Below are positions 34,678 to 46,600 of a stretch of 64,000 nucleotides of DNA, one piece after another. Source of the DNA: Ulva prolifera (taxonomy: Eukaryota > Chlorophyta > Ulvophyceae > Ulvales > Ulvaceae); assembly GCA_023078555.1 (NCBI GenBank), contig CM041197.1, positions 771,501 through 835,500 on the forward strand, in the 5' to 3' direction. The translations under genes and the position numbers were made by a program. The stretch's first letter is position 1. Each line of letters begins with the position of its first letter. Under the pieces are notes generated by a model, which was not told the DNA's origin, did no database searches, and saw nothing but the letters and a program-made list of their open reading frames with translations.

Positions 34678-37089
34678 TCACGCCTCCTCAGCGCGGTCGA
34701 GGGTGCATTCATGGACTCTGCCGTCCCAGGTCCGGGGGACGCGGCTGTTGCGGTGGCGGCAGCGGGACTCGTTGGCGCTGCGGCGGATGCAGAGGTAGTC
34801 CGGGTCGCAGCACGGCGGCACGAAGTCGGAGCCTGCGCCGTAGCAGGGCCTGTTTCTCTCCACGCACTGCGCGGACGCCGCGGAGCAGGGCAGAATTTCG
34901 GGGCCGCAGGTGTTGCCGTCAACGTCTCTGGCTTCGGCGATGGCTGTTGAGATTGCGCGGGCCGTCAGGGTGAACATGCGCTCCTCGACGGCGAATTGGA
35001 AGTCCGTGCCAAAAACGCCGCCGTTGCCGGCTGCAGCAGCAGGGGACACCTGATGTGCGACGACTGATGTTGAGCATTACACTCCTCTCATGTGTGTGCA
35101 AAAGCAGGAGCTCGAGCTACTCTGTGGTAGACTACCAAAGCAAACTCCAACACAGGCTGCAGTAGCAGACACCAGTTCACACGATTTCGGGTCGCTGGGT
35201 GACCCAGCACCAGAGCAAGCTTCCATGCCTGCTGCAGCAGTAGAGGGCACCAGGATATAGATAGCAGCACACGTCAGGGCGTCCTGGCATGACGTCGACG
35301 CAAACACATGCACGTGTCAGGTGAAGTGCTTGAGACAGTTCACCTGTTCTCAGTTGCAGCATGAGCTCCAAGGGAAGGATCCATGGAGAGGAGTAGCTGG
35401 ACAACTTGTTGCGCCTATAACTAGCACCGCATGGACTGAAAAACTTAAGCTTCCTGCAGCATGCATGTTGTACATGTGACCTGCTCCCCTGCATCTGCGC
35501 TGACGCACTCGATTCGCGTCCGCCCTGCTACTCCCCCTGCGTCACTGCACGGCAGCTGCGCGTTGGGTCTGATGAACGTGTTGCACGTGCATTGAAAGTG
35601 TGACAGGCATGGCACGCAGATGATGTGCCAGCCTGTATCATACATGATACATGCGTCCTATGGTGGGTGAACAAAGGCATGTGGATTACCTGTCCCGATG
35701 TGGACTCCGTACTTGAATTTGGGAATGCTTACAGGAAATGCTTCCAGAGCTACTTCACTTCACTACCCAATTGTGCTTGTACAAGCACAGGCAGCCAAAG
35801 GGGTAAGCTCTGGTGGAGGTCTTACCTGGGCGGCATCGATCGCAGCGATGCTGCAGCCGTCATTGGCGCCGGCGCGGATGGTAGCGGCGACAGCGGCCAG
35901 CGCGGTCGAAATCGTCTCCACAGCGATGCTGCTGGAGGCAACCGGCCCTGCGTCGCCCCCGTCACTGAGGAGGAAAAGCTGCAACATAGAGAGGGACATA
36001 GTCAGGCATTGGCAGATGAAGGGCGATGTCACAGTCTGGCATTGGCAGATGCGCGGGGGTCGGGTCATAGGGGATCGGGTGAAAGTGCACATACAAGTGC
36101 CCGAGGCAACCCTCAAGACGCCGGTGACCTGAACTATATCCCGAATTCGAGTCCGCCCAGCGCAGTCGCAAAGTGTCGACCTTCGAATTCTGCTTGGCAT
36201 CAGTGGATGATGGCATGCGCTAAATACATAACCACTGTTACTGACCTGTTCCTGGCAGCATAGCATTTAGACTAGCCAGGTATATATACCTATATCTATC
36301 ACCGTTGCGCCTTGGAGGCGGGGTGCTGTGGTTATTACAAAGCTCCATGAGCATCACATGCGATGCAAGATGATATGAAAATGGTCAGAATGCTTGTTGG
36401 ATGTTTTGGATCGGCGAGAACGCGCCGAACAGCGCATGACGAGTCCGGCTTCAGAGTCACGCAGGTTCCAAGCACGGCAGTGCATATGCACGGCAAATCC
36501 GGCAGCCACACCTGCGTCCACGCCTCGGCCACAGCTTCGGCAATCAGCACCTGCGCTGCCTCGGAGAGCGCGCTCACCGCCGCCGGGCACCGCCCGCACA
36601 CCTCGGCGCTCCGTGCAAAGATGTCCTCCACGATGACCCCGACGGCTTCGGCACGAGCCTCAACATACGCGAAGGCCTGTGCCCGCACCTCTGCGTTGCC
36701 GCCGGCTTGGCAGCTGGTGGTGATCACGACGAAATCCTCCGCGATTGCGGCGGCAACGGCGTCAACCTGGCCGTCGATCGTCGTGCCGCTCGGCTCCTCG
36801 GCTTCATCTCCGCAGACGTACTTGCCGATGTGAAGCCCTGAACGGCAAGGCGCGTGTGTGGGTATAAACATACCATCATAATGCTTGAGTCATTTATGTC
36901 ACTCAAATGTGTTGCACTTGTGGAGGCTCGTCGTTGCGATTGCGTCGCGCTGTACATGTACAAGTACGACCAGATTTGCTGTCCATGCTCAGCGTAACAG
37001 CCGGACATCAACACAGTGGCCACGCCTTGGAAACAAGAAATCTGGAATGATGATCACAGCAGGCTAAATAACGAATGGCGAGAGAAGGG

Positions 37090-37129
<40 letters not shown>

Positions 37130-37331
37130 CGGGGCGGGGACTGGGGATTGAGGCTGCACATGCAGTGATGAATGGCTCCGAGTTGACGGGAGAGGTTACG
37201 AAACCGGAGGTGGCGATCCGCTGGCAGAAAACTGGGCTTATCTCCTGAGCCGCAATGCCCCCGGAGAGCGCGAGCGTGGCCAGGGCCGCCAGCGGGAAGC
37301 GCCCTGCGCCGTAGCAGAGGCGGAGCACCAT
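34678..37331 (-). CDS. Secreted modular Ala/Cys-rich protein, paralogue 2 (two exons lost)
   Basis: Exons: 37160-37331 (signal peptide, PLAALATLALSGGIAAQ), 36512-36837, 35826-35978, and a last exon ending at 34678. The homologues of exons 4 and 5 (VGDYLPNC... and AEAFAAAL...) are absent. Intron sequence beside the last exon (35100-35350) still matches paralogue 3 (44150-44390), and so does 35690-35800 (46030-46140), so about 1.4 kb was deleted. The normal acceptor of the last exon (before 35030) would then join out of frame, with a stop after 17 codons. An AG 19 bases upstream (CACATCAG|GTGTCC, exon from 35049) keeps the frame and would give 340 aa, with VSPAAAAGNGG at the junction. So it is either a shortened protein or a pseudogene; sequence alone does not decide. 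Confidence 0.7.
37091..37129 (+). repeat. Poly-G tract (G39)
   Basis: Thirty-nine G followed by CGGGGCGGGG, inside the first coding intron of paralogue 2. The transcript strand carries C39 about 30 bases after the 5' splice site. G-quadruplex-prone on the plus strand. Length may be inexact, as such runs are hard to sequence. Confidence 0.9.
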
Positions 37332-38149
37332 CAGCACGGGGCGAGCTTGCAGAACTCCTGCAGCACAAGGCACTGTCCCGTGCAGCACTCGCTCGGTGGT
37401 CACCACGGCCAGCGTGCTCCGCCACAGGAGGGATGTAGGAAAATGGCAGTCAGACCTGATGGCTGGCGAGGTTGTAGAAGCATCACAATCGACACCTCAC
37501 GCTCACAGGACCGTCGTGGCAAGCATGAGGACACATTTGGCAGCTGCCCCAACATGTTGGGAGGGATCATGTGGCAGGGCCCCATTCCCGAACATAGCTC
37601 ATGTTGCATGGCAAGCAACGCGGCCGCGGCAGCAGCCTCCACACCAGGGCCTCCAGCAACCACAGGGTTGACTCACTAGCGGGAGTTTCACATCGATCAC
37701 CTGCGCCTGCGGCCACTGGGTGCAGAGTTCTGGCGTTTCTAATTGAGGTGTCAAAGCGCTGCTGCGTGCTTTGAGTGACCCGCGACTTAGCGGGGTGCTC
37801 ATGTCCGGGTGATGCAAGGCTCACTGGGTGGGGCGGGTGGCTCCCGTGCTGTTGCAAATGCGAATGCGCACAAGAGCGTGCACACAAATGACAGCAGTTG
37901 GACTATGCAAAACATCTGCCATGCAAGACATACCGTGCAGAGTGTCTGCGTCGTGAAGGGCACAGCGGCGCCTGTTGGAATTGGGGTCTAGCTGTAGATG
38001 CAGCAGCCTGAGGGCTATGCAGCAAGACAGTGCTGTCACTGTCGTTGTGTAGCCAGCTGCTGGACTTTGCACAGTTCCAGTTTCAAGCCCACGGGATACC
38101 ACGGGATCAGACGATGAACCCAAAAGGCATAAATGTTTAAAAATTCTGT

Positions 38150-38890
38150 CGCAGGGCTGTTGGGAGTCGATGGCATGGCGCTGCTCTGAGGACCGCGCGC
38201 TCACCATCGAGGTGCAGCTCCGCTGCTGTACGCCGACGACGTCCGCGGCAAGAGCGTTCGGACCGTCCTGATGTAATTCCTCGTACACAATTGTGCGTTT
38301 GAACGGGATCTGGTTTGACGGAAGCTGGGGAGAATGCGCAAGGCAGCCGCGAAGTCCAGCTAGAGTGAATGTGATGCTGGCGAAGCAGAAACGCCCGGCC
38401 CACCACGGCTGCGCAAAAGTGGACGAGAAGTACTGATCAGAGCGTGCACAAGGTCGTCACGGGGTGAGATGAACGTGATGTCACGGAACGCGTGCACGCG
38501 CGTCTGCATATGTAGCCCCCCCCGCGCACAGCTCACCTCTGGGACAGTGGGCTAGGTCATCAAGACGCAAGCGACGCAGCAAATAGGCATTACCTCTTCA
38601 TTCAGTGTGCTTGGACGCTTTGCGCGCATTCTCCCTGGAGCGTTGGGCAGTCCCGCTTGCTCGCTGGTCCACTGACAGCCCGAATGGACCCACGAGCTAG
38701 CTATAGGGCGACTTCCTCGACTGGTCTTGTGCTTGCTGATTGTCATCCGTAGGTATAGCTTGAATACGATGGATTTTCTGCGATTTCAAAGGGCCATCTG
38801 CACCTCCTGCGACGGTTGCCATCGCAGTCCTGAGGCGCCCGCGGTGCCTAACGATACAACACGGCCACGGACAAGACACAGACTTAACTG
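38150..38890 (-). other. Conserved upstream region of paralogue 2 (candidate 5' exon)
   Basis: Matches 48140-48860 upstream of paralogue 3; the part near 38200-38400 also matches unit 1. On the minus strand a donor, CAGAG|GTGAGC, lies at 38537/38536; equivalent donors are at 48492/48491 and 30729/30728. With the conserved acceptor just before each ATG this suggests a spliced 5' leader about 1.1-1.5 kb upstream of the coding start. Confidence 0.4.
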
Positions 38891-38966
38891 AAGACACTGC
38901 TTCACTGATGTACTGTGACATTGTATTGGGAGATCTGCGGTGTCTGGAACGATGGGCCTCCTCCTG

Positions 38967-41820
38967 CACTACAAGAATGACTTGACCAGGGACAGGCTCC
39001 CGGGCGAGCGGGCTGACCAGGGACACTGGTGGCTACGGTCTCCTGGTTGAGAGTTCCGGGTTGAGCGTCACACAGCTCGCGTCTGCGTGCCCGGGAGTCG
39101 GAATTTCTCATCTTCCGGGCAGTCGCGCGTGGTTTGGTCGTGTGCCATCGCCCGGAACAGCATGCTTTCTTGCTCCGGGTCTTTTGATGTGCGACGGCGA
39201 GCATCAGAACGCCGGAATAAGTTCAAGTTCACATAACATGCCACCTCGCGGGGCCGTGGTGGTGCACGCCATTTACGCACGCCATTGACACTACCATTAG
39301 ATGCCGCACACGCGGAGCATTGAAGCTATCTCGACACACGGAGAGTTGTCTCATGTCTCGGCCAGGCAAATTGTATCGAATTCGTGCACATACATGTTTT
39401 CCACGCTGCAACTTCTGATAGTCGAGCCCCGCGAAGAGTGTGGCCACCACCATGCCCATTGATACCAGTGACAGCTGCTTTCTTCCTGTCTCTTTTTCTC
39501 TGTAGACGTATACTCAAGAGCGTTGTCGTCGTACCCCAGTGCCGCAGCGATCATTGGTCAAGACAAGTACGCCTAAGCTCGACAGGAAATATGCCAATCG
39601 ATGGGACGTCTCTATTCAACATCGAGTCGCATAATTTTATCTTGAGGAGATGTCTATTTGGGGGGTACGAAGTTGCCCATTTGTCTGGTCATGTTAAATT
39701 GCAGCGGAGACCGCTCCTGTGCAATCTAGCGGATGGACCAGAAAACATGTGACAGCGAGTTCGAGTGTGCAGGGGAGTCGAGCATGCAGATGTACTGCCT
39801 TCTTAATGCAACATGACGAAGTTGAAACTTCACCGCAGGTATGCCTTACTCAGCAACAGGTGTCACAAACGCCTCAGCAATGTCCCGAACTTCGACAGGT
39901 GTCTCCTCGAGACAGGAGCACCAAGCAGAAGCCATGTTTAGCTCTTGCATGGACACGTGCTGATGGGTACAGGTGCCTTCACGAATGATTAGCTTCTGCT
40001 TCAGTACACTACAGCCTGGCTGACAACCTGAAGCTGGCCCGCCATACTAGGTATGCTTCTGCAACAGATGTGTTGCACGCAGTCAACACTGGCGCTGACA
40101 TGAGGCTGACAGTGTACGGCTGCTTCAAGACATGAGGATTGGTGCAGGGCAACGGCTGCATGAGCAGTCTGGCAAATGAGAAGCCTGTGAGGTAGCAGAT
40201 GCAGCCACCATTGGCCTGCCACCACAAGCTGAAGGTGAGGATTGCTCCCGCCTGTGATGCAATTTTCAGCAGTCGTGCACTATGATGAGCACGATTCCAC
40301 GTCGTGGTGACTGCTATGCCTCTGAAAGCATCCCATTTGCAGGCAACAGCTGGATACGGCACGACAACAACGTCTTTGAACACAAGCAACCGTCTGCTGG
40401 TCGTAATAGGAGTCAAGCAGAAGAAGAGATAATTTCGCCCATAATTGTCTCTGCCTGATTTACGTTTCATGCTGATCCGCCTGCAAAGCGCAGGCCTGGT
40501 TGCCGGATGCCGGCCCTCGTATACCAGAGCTTGTGCAGAGCGGCAACCATTGCGCCAGGGCGGTGATATGTGATGTGACAAAGTTGCCTGGATGATGGGG
40601 ATTCCCGGTAGGCGATTGGTGGCATACTGCCACGGCGCAGCGGCGATGGGTGATCGACGCGACACGAGCTGTAATTTGTCTGTGATCATACCAATACTTA
40701 ATGATGCATGTATGCGACGCTCAACGATGAAATGGTGCATCCTGTATGATTTACGCTCCCCGTCGGCATTACCCGGAAGCCAAATTACCACGGACAGAGT
40801 AAAAACCCACCCGCGACAACGACTTCCGGGCAACGCGATCCGTCCACAGAAGACGATAAAGAGACGCAGAAGAGCACAAAAATCACACTTTAGTTACATT
40901 AGTAAGATGTACGCCGTTTCTGGCGCGAGCGGAGACTCGGCGAGCGAGGGACATGCCTGATGTACGTCATGGGAAAGCTCGAGCCAAGTCGGCCTCGCCA
41001 GAACGCGCCCGACTCGACATTCAACGACGGCGAGACGACACACATATGAACAACAACGAGCTGTCGTGTGTCCATGGGCGCAGCGTAGACCGATATACGC
41101 GTTATCAAAGGTGACGAAAGGAAGGCAGTAAGCACCTCAGCCTGGTATCGCGCGTCGCATGAGGGGCCAAGCGCCATGTGATACACCAGTGGCTTCTCCG
41201 AAGCCACTAATATGCAGATATTTGACTATGTGCAGTCTGTACGAGCGTTATTGACGCCCAGGTTTATCATCCTACCAGCCACGAGATGGACTGAACGATA
41301 CTTACAACCGGCGAAGACAGCGACTTCCACGTCTGATCACGCGAAATCGACAGACACCAACAGCAGGATAGACTTGACTGTCATTGGGTACGAAGAATCT
41401 GGTGATTCGTAGGTGGTGACGGATCTGGGAACCAGCTCACCTGCGTGTCCCCATGCTAAGCAGAGTCTCACGATGCCGCCAACACACTCGTGCCAGGCAT
41501 ACAGAACGCACATGGGTACGTAAATTGTCTCTACGTCGACAGACGACGCCGGCGCATGCTAATCACGAACATCGGAGACCGAAGCAGGTGGCATGCACAC
41601 ACAAACACACGCTCCTGACGATCCACATGCATCTCCAAGAACGCGCAGGCCCGTACCGGACACCCGCAGATACACATAGGAACAACATATTTCACGATCG
41701 GCTACCACGGTACTCTCAATATAGCTATTCGAGTGGCACTGAAGTCGCGCTCGATCACCCGGGAGAGCTCACCAAACAGCCCTCCGGGTGCCTGTCCCTG
41801 GTCAAGTCGTTCTTGTAGTG
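38967..41820. mobile_element. CACTA (EnSpm/CMC) DNA transposon, 2854 bp
   Basis: Terminal inverted repeats start CACTACAAGAA and stay paired for about 36 bp (GACTTGACCAGGGACAGGC, then CCCGG) with two mismatches. A 3-bp target duplication, CTG, lies at 38964-38966 and 41821-41823. The paralogous unit 3 lacks the insertion (near 48910-48940), which confirms both borders. GACCAGGGACA recurs just inside the left end. CACTA termini with a 3-bp duplication are diagnostic of this superfamily. I recognise no transposase inside, so it is probably non-autonomous or decayed; the nearly intact termini suggest it is young. Confidence 0.85.
40009..40833 (-). CDS. Unidentified 274-codon open frame inside the CACTA element
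   Basis: Longest frame in the element. It contains KDVVVVPYPAVACKWDAFRG and basic stretches (RRISMKRKSGRDNYGRNY) but no motif that I can assign to CACTA transposases (TNPD-like) or to any other family. It could be a relic of element coding sequence or a chance frame. Confidence 0.2.
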   Translation of the reverse strand: MPGSRCRGWVFTLSVVIWLPGNADGERKSYRMHHFIVERRIHASLSIGMITDKLQLVSRRSPIAAAPWQYATNRLPGIPIIQATLSHHISPPWRNGCRSAQALVYEGRHPATRPALCRRISMKRKSGRDNYGRNYLFFCLTPITTSRRLLVFKDVVVVPYPAVACKWDAFRGIAVTTTWNRAHHSARLLKIASQAGAILTFSLWWQANGGCICYLTGFSFARLLMQPLPCTNPHVLKQPYTVSLMSAPVLTACNTSVAEAYLVWRASFRLSARL

Positions 41821-41947
41821 CTGGCCAATTTACCAGCACTCTTCAACGTGACTTCATCAGTCTGCAAGACTTCTTGACTACGTCAAATCGGTACAGTGAA
41901 GATGCGCATCACCTCGACAGATGTGAGCCTTGAATTCTGGGCATCGC

Positions 41948-42157
41948 AGCCACGCAGGCAACTGGGGCGCAAAGTGCGGCATCGCGGCATGACGACATAT
42001 CTCGAGATAGCAGGCCAGCGGACTTGTTACAAAAGAGTGAACGGGAGAAAACAAACACTGAAACCGAATCTCATCCGAATAGCCACGCAGGCAACTGGGG
42101 CGCAAAGTGCGGCATCGCGGCATGACGACATATCTCGAGATAGCAGGCCAGCGGACT
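41948..42157. repeat. 77-bp direct repeats flanking a 56-bp SDR-58 copy
   Basis: 41948-42024 and 42081-42157 are identical over 77 bp (starting AGCCACGCAGGCAACTGGGG). Between them, 42025-42080 is the reverse complement of 62876-62929 with essentially no differences. Unit 3 (49045-49080) has a single, diverged version of the flank and no insert, so insertion and duplication happened after the two units separated. Confidence 0.85.
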
Positions 42158-42998
42158 GTTGTCGCGCATAGCTATGCATAGACCAGCGATGTCCATGCAT
42201 GCACTCCGAAATCACCTGCCGCGATTTCCCGAAGCCGGATTGGCGCCGTTGTGACGGCCAACGTTGGCCACTTGTAGCTACGCACGCGAGGCGCTCCGAT
42301 GTCTGTTGATCTTGATGCCCTTTCGAACACGGGACCATGACCTTGACGCAGCTCGGGTGTTACTCAGTTCGCTTGTACTGGTTCTATCTGTCTGGTTACG
42401 CAATACTTGCCAGCCGTGTGTACGACGTCTGTGTCCAGCCTTATTCAAACTCCAGTCCGATATCCAATGTACATTCAAGAAACGTGGCGACTTGTACATG
42501 TTGTGACACCCCACATCAGCATTATGTATACGTATTGATACATCATTTGGTGCGCATGCGTGGTGTGGATATGCCACCCACAGAAACCCGAGGCATTAGC
42601 ACACCTGACCATGCATATCATGCATGATGCCTGACCATGGGCACATCGGCGCTCATTCGTTCAGTTTGGGGGCACAGCAGCTCGAATTCCACTATGGCTG
42701 AGGTGATCTCAACTTGCGGAATCCATGCAAAGAATGCCGCCTGTGTGTGAGTTGGGGCGAGTGTCGCAGTCTCGGTCACTCGCTCCCACGGATCACCTCC
42801 CCGGATAGCCGTATCGAGATATCGCAGCCCGCGAACTGTGTCATATCATCTGCGTGCGTGCTGGCTCCACAGTTGAGCCCACCTTTCTGTAGGATGTTCG
42901 TCAGATTTGTGCTTGTCGTAAAATCCGGCATGCCTTTGGGCATTGCAGGCCAGGGCAGCCATTATCACATGACCTTGGCTGCGCCACCGTATAGAAGA

Positions 42999-43080
42999 AA
43001 AAGTAAAGTAAATCTGAATTTACTGAGCCGTATCCTATTGGACATTACCTACTCCGAAGTAACGGGACCACATATGCCGA
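42999..43080 (-). mobile_element. SINE fragment (3' part)
   Basis: On the minus strand it matches the 3' part of the SINE at 59891-60161 (GTCCAATAGGATACGGCTCA, then AGATTTACTTTAC). The equivalent place in unit 3 (about 54185-54195) has no insert. Confidence 0.7.
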
Positions 43081-43697
43081 TATGCCAGGACCACATATGC
43101 CGGTGTCTGCTGTTTGCTTGTCCAGACACCACGAGAGCCGTCATGGTGCCTGATGCTTTGCGCACGCATCTGAAGGAAAAGTTGCATAACCGCCCGAGAA
43201 CCTACTGACCCAACAAGCCTACATCTGCAAATCTAAGTCTCATCTCGCACAGGCACATCACTCAATGCACTGGACTGCCGCCGGAGCACCAAACTGCGCA
43301 GCTACCACGCAGCAGCACCGCACCCTTCTCTCCATGCACACTTTCCAAAGCCGGGGCTGACACTCTGAAGGCGCAGCTGTCATGGCGAGTATCCAGGAGG
43401 ACGGTGCCGTTCGGGCATGCCGATCGGGCATCAACCCTAACGCCACCCTCCCGCATTCTGAGCATCCCAAACCGTGTGAACCTGCGTATGCCTGCCTGGA
43501 ATCCATGCTGCCACCGGCCTGGAGGTGCTGGCTGTGACCCTGATGGTGCTCTGTGAGGGGACCGTCCACAGCGTTTGCCGCAGACCTCAGTACTCTGTCA
43601 CAAACCCCCCCCGCAGAGACCGACAGCAATGCTCACTGGCTTCCAATGGTGCTGACTGTAAGGTGCTGACCGCAAACCCCGGCCCCGTGGTGCTCAC

Positions 43698-46600
43698 TCA
43701 AAGGAGGTCGAGGGTGCACTCATGGACACTGCCGTCCCAGAACGAGGGGACGCGGGAGCTGCGGGGGCGGCAGCGGGAGTCGTTGGCGTTGCGGCGGATG
43801 CAGAGGTGATCCGGGTCGCAGCACGGCAGCACGAAGTCAAAGCCGGCGCTGTAGCAGCGCCCGTTTGCGCCGCCCACGCACTGCGCGGACGTGAAGGCGC
43901 AGGGCGAGGATTTGGGGCCGCAGGTGTTGCCATCTCTGGCGTCGGCGATGGCGAACGCGATCACCCGGGCGGTCGCGGTCAACATGCGCTCCTCGAGCGC
44001 GGCCCGGAGATCCGCCGTGACTACATCACGGTCCCCGGCTGCAGCAGTTGGGGTCACATTATCGGAGACCATGATGTGGCAATCGAGTATTGTGGCCACT
44101 GAACCACTGGATTGCCACGAATGATGTTTGTGAACTAATCCGCTGTTATGTGGGTGTTTGAAACAAGAGCTTGGGCTTGTCTGTGGCAGAGTAGCAATGC
44201 AGACCACAACGCAGGATGCAGCAGCGGACAACAATCTAGAGTTCAGGCCGTTGCGTGGAAGAGCACGAGGGCAAGGTCCATGCCTGCTGCAGCAGTAGCT
44301 ACTGGAGGGCGTCAGGCACGGAGGACACGCCAGGACACACACGCATGCACGTGCCAGACGTAATGCTTGAGACAGTGCACCATGCTCACCAGACCTGGCA
44401 CAGCTGCCACATGGAAGCAGGGGCGTGAATCGCATGCATGCACATCATGCATGCTCCAGAAAGTCAGCATGCAGTACAGCAACAACATCGCCATACATTG
44501 CTTTCCATGGAGCCGTCCATCGGAGCTGATGCAGCAACCTGTTGCAGGTCATTTGCACTGGAATGGCCCTAGCAGCGGGTCTGCTGTTAAGCGGTGCAGA
44601 CTGGTGTTGGGTCGCTTTGCAGCAGTTCCAAGGCTGTCACCCCCAAACTAGATGTGAATATTCGGAATTGTTCTATGTGATCAGGCCCGACGGCCCAACA
44701 CTAGAGCAGACGGCATCGCTTTTTATGGCAGGTCGTCGCCGAGCAGCGGGCCGAGGGCTGGATACCCTGGGGTCATGATCGCACCTCCGCACGAGTCCGC
44801 GTAGCCGTTGACCATCGCCTCCACCCAGATCTCTGCAAGCGCACTCTCCTCTGCAGGTTGCGAGAGATCGCAGCCGCACGCGATCGCCTCTTGCAATGCC
44901 GCAGCAAAGGCCTCGGCCTGCAACACATACCCCCCTTTCACTCGGACGAAAGATGCAGCAAGAGGACCTCAGGAGGACCATCAAGACGACCTACAGAGGA
45001 CCCGGTCAAGAGTGTCACAGCGCTCAGCGCGCCAGCAGGCCAATGTATGAAGTGGCGAGCTGCCTGGCTAGCGGGAGATCGAGCTCACGGATCGGCCGCT
45101 CTGCCTGCTGCTGCTCTCTCTGCCGGAGCATTCACCTTGAACTGTCTTCATACGACCGCTGACCAACACTGAAGTCTTTCATTAAGTGGCGCAGAGACTC
45201 GTAGGTTGTTGGGCGCTGATTCACTGGTTCAGATCAAGCTTACAGCGTATGAGCTGGTCACAGCTATAGAACACACATTTCTGCAAGCTTCACGCAAAGA
45301 GCACAAACATCCTAGTGCCTGGCATGAATGACACAAGCGCGCTGACACCCAGGAGTCTACTGCGCCTTAGACAGGCTGGAATGACCACGCAACGGCTGTG
45401 AAAGACCCCTGCATTCGAGGTGAGTTGCAGGGCTCACCATGGCGCTTGCAACAGCCCGTACGTCCGCCTCGGCGAGGCCGCAGGCGAGCGTGTCGTCTCC
45501 GCCGGTGGCCGCACAGAAGGCGTCCGCCTGGACCACGGCCGCCGCGAGGGCCGAGGCAGTCGCCCGCGCAAAACCCTCTTCCTCCACGTCGCCAAAGACC
45601 CCGTTGCATGCATACGCCGTAACATCTGCGCCGACTTCCAAAACGTCATCAATGGCCCGGTCAATGACCGTCCCGCTGCTCTCGTCTATGATGTTGTCGC
45701 AGTTTGGCAGATAGTCCCCCACCTACAGGTGAATGGATGGCACATACAAGACCATGAGCACCATGAAGCTGTGGCAAAACATCAGGCCATCTGTGAAGGA
45801 CTGGATGGATGTATGGTGCAAACAACAGTGAGAACGGTGGGCGGGGTCAAGCTCCTGAAACTTTACAATGACTTTACGCATGAACTGGCTGCGTGTTCCT
45901 TCAAGATGGGATGAGAATCACAATGGATTGTCACGGAACATTTGGCAGGCACAGCACACAGGTGATGCGGCAGCTTATTCTCATACGCCCTTTCAATTAA
46001 GTGGGTGCAGACAAAATTTCTAAAGCATGTGATCTGCCCGTTTGGCATGTGGACTCCGGTGATCGGACTTGGCAGTTGATGAAGGACACAGTTCCAGATC
46101 TACTTGAGTTCACTGCACAAGCACAGGCAGCCAAAGTGGTGACCTCTGGCAGAAGTCGCACCTGGGCCGCGCTGATCACGGCGGCACTGCAGCCGTCGTT
46201 GGCGCCGGCGCGGATGGTGGCCGCGACCCCGGCCAGCGCGGTCGAAATCGTCTCCACGACGATGCTACTGGAGGCGGGGGAGGGGCCCGGCCCGATGGCA
46301 CCCCCGTCACTGAGGACGAACAGCTGCAGCAGAGATGCGTGCACATGATGTCATGATGTCACACTGTGGCGTTTGAGGGGCGATCGGGTGAAGCCGCATG
46401 TACGATCGTCTCTGGTAGTCGGGTACCAGAGGGTTCATTCATCTGGACTTTGCCAGGATACGCATTAGATGTTTTGGAACGGCAGGAGCATGCCAAACAG
46501 CCCGGTAGAGCATGACAATCCCGCCGTCGCCGCCATGCAGGTTCCGCGCATGGCAGTTTGTACGGCACTTCCGGCAGCCGCACCTGCGTCCACGCCTCGG

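Larger units (their letters stand above)
34330..43330. repeat. Tandem duplication unit 2 (about 9 kb)
   Basis: Aligns block by block with unit 3 (43330-54300): the 3' flank (34330-34680 with 43330-43698), the gene, the upstream block (38150-38890 with 48140-48860), 41840-42600 with 48930-49505, and 42620-43200 with 53850-54260. The breaks in the alignment are insertions listed separately. Paralogues 2 and 3 are closer to each other than to paralogue 1. Confidence 0.75.

Noticed and set aside
38221-38250. LLYADDVRG reading, resembling a reverse transcriptase Y-A-D-D box
   Set aside because: The paralogous blocks at 30220 and 48200 do not keep it, and no other reverse transcriptase motif is nearby.
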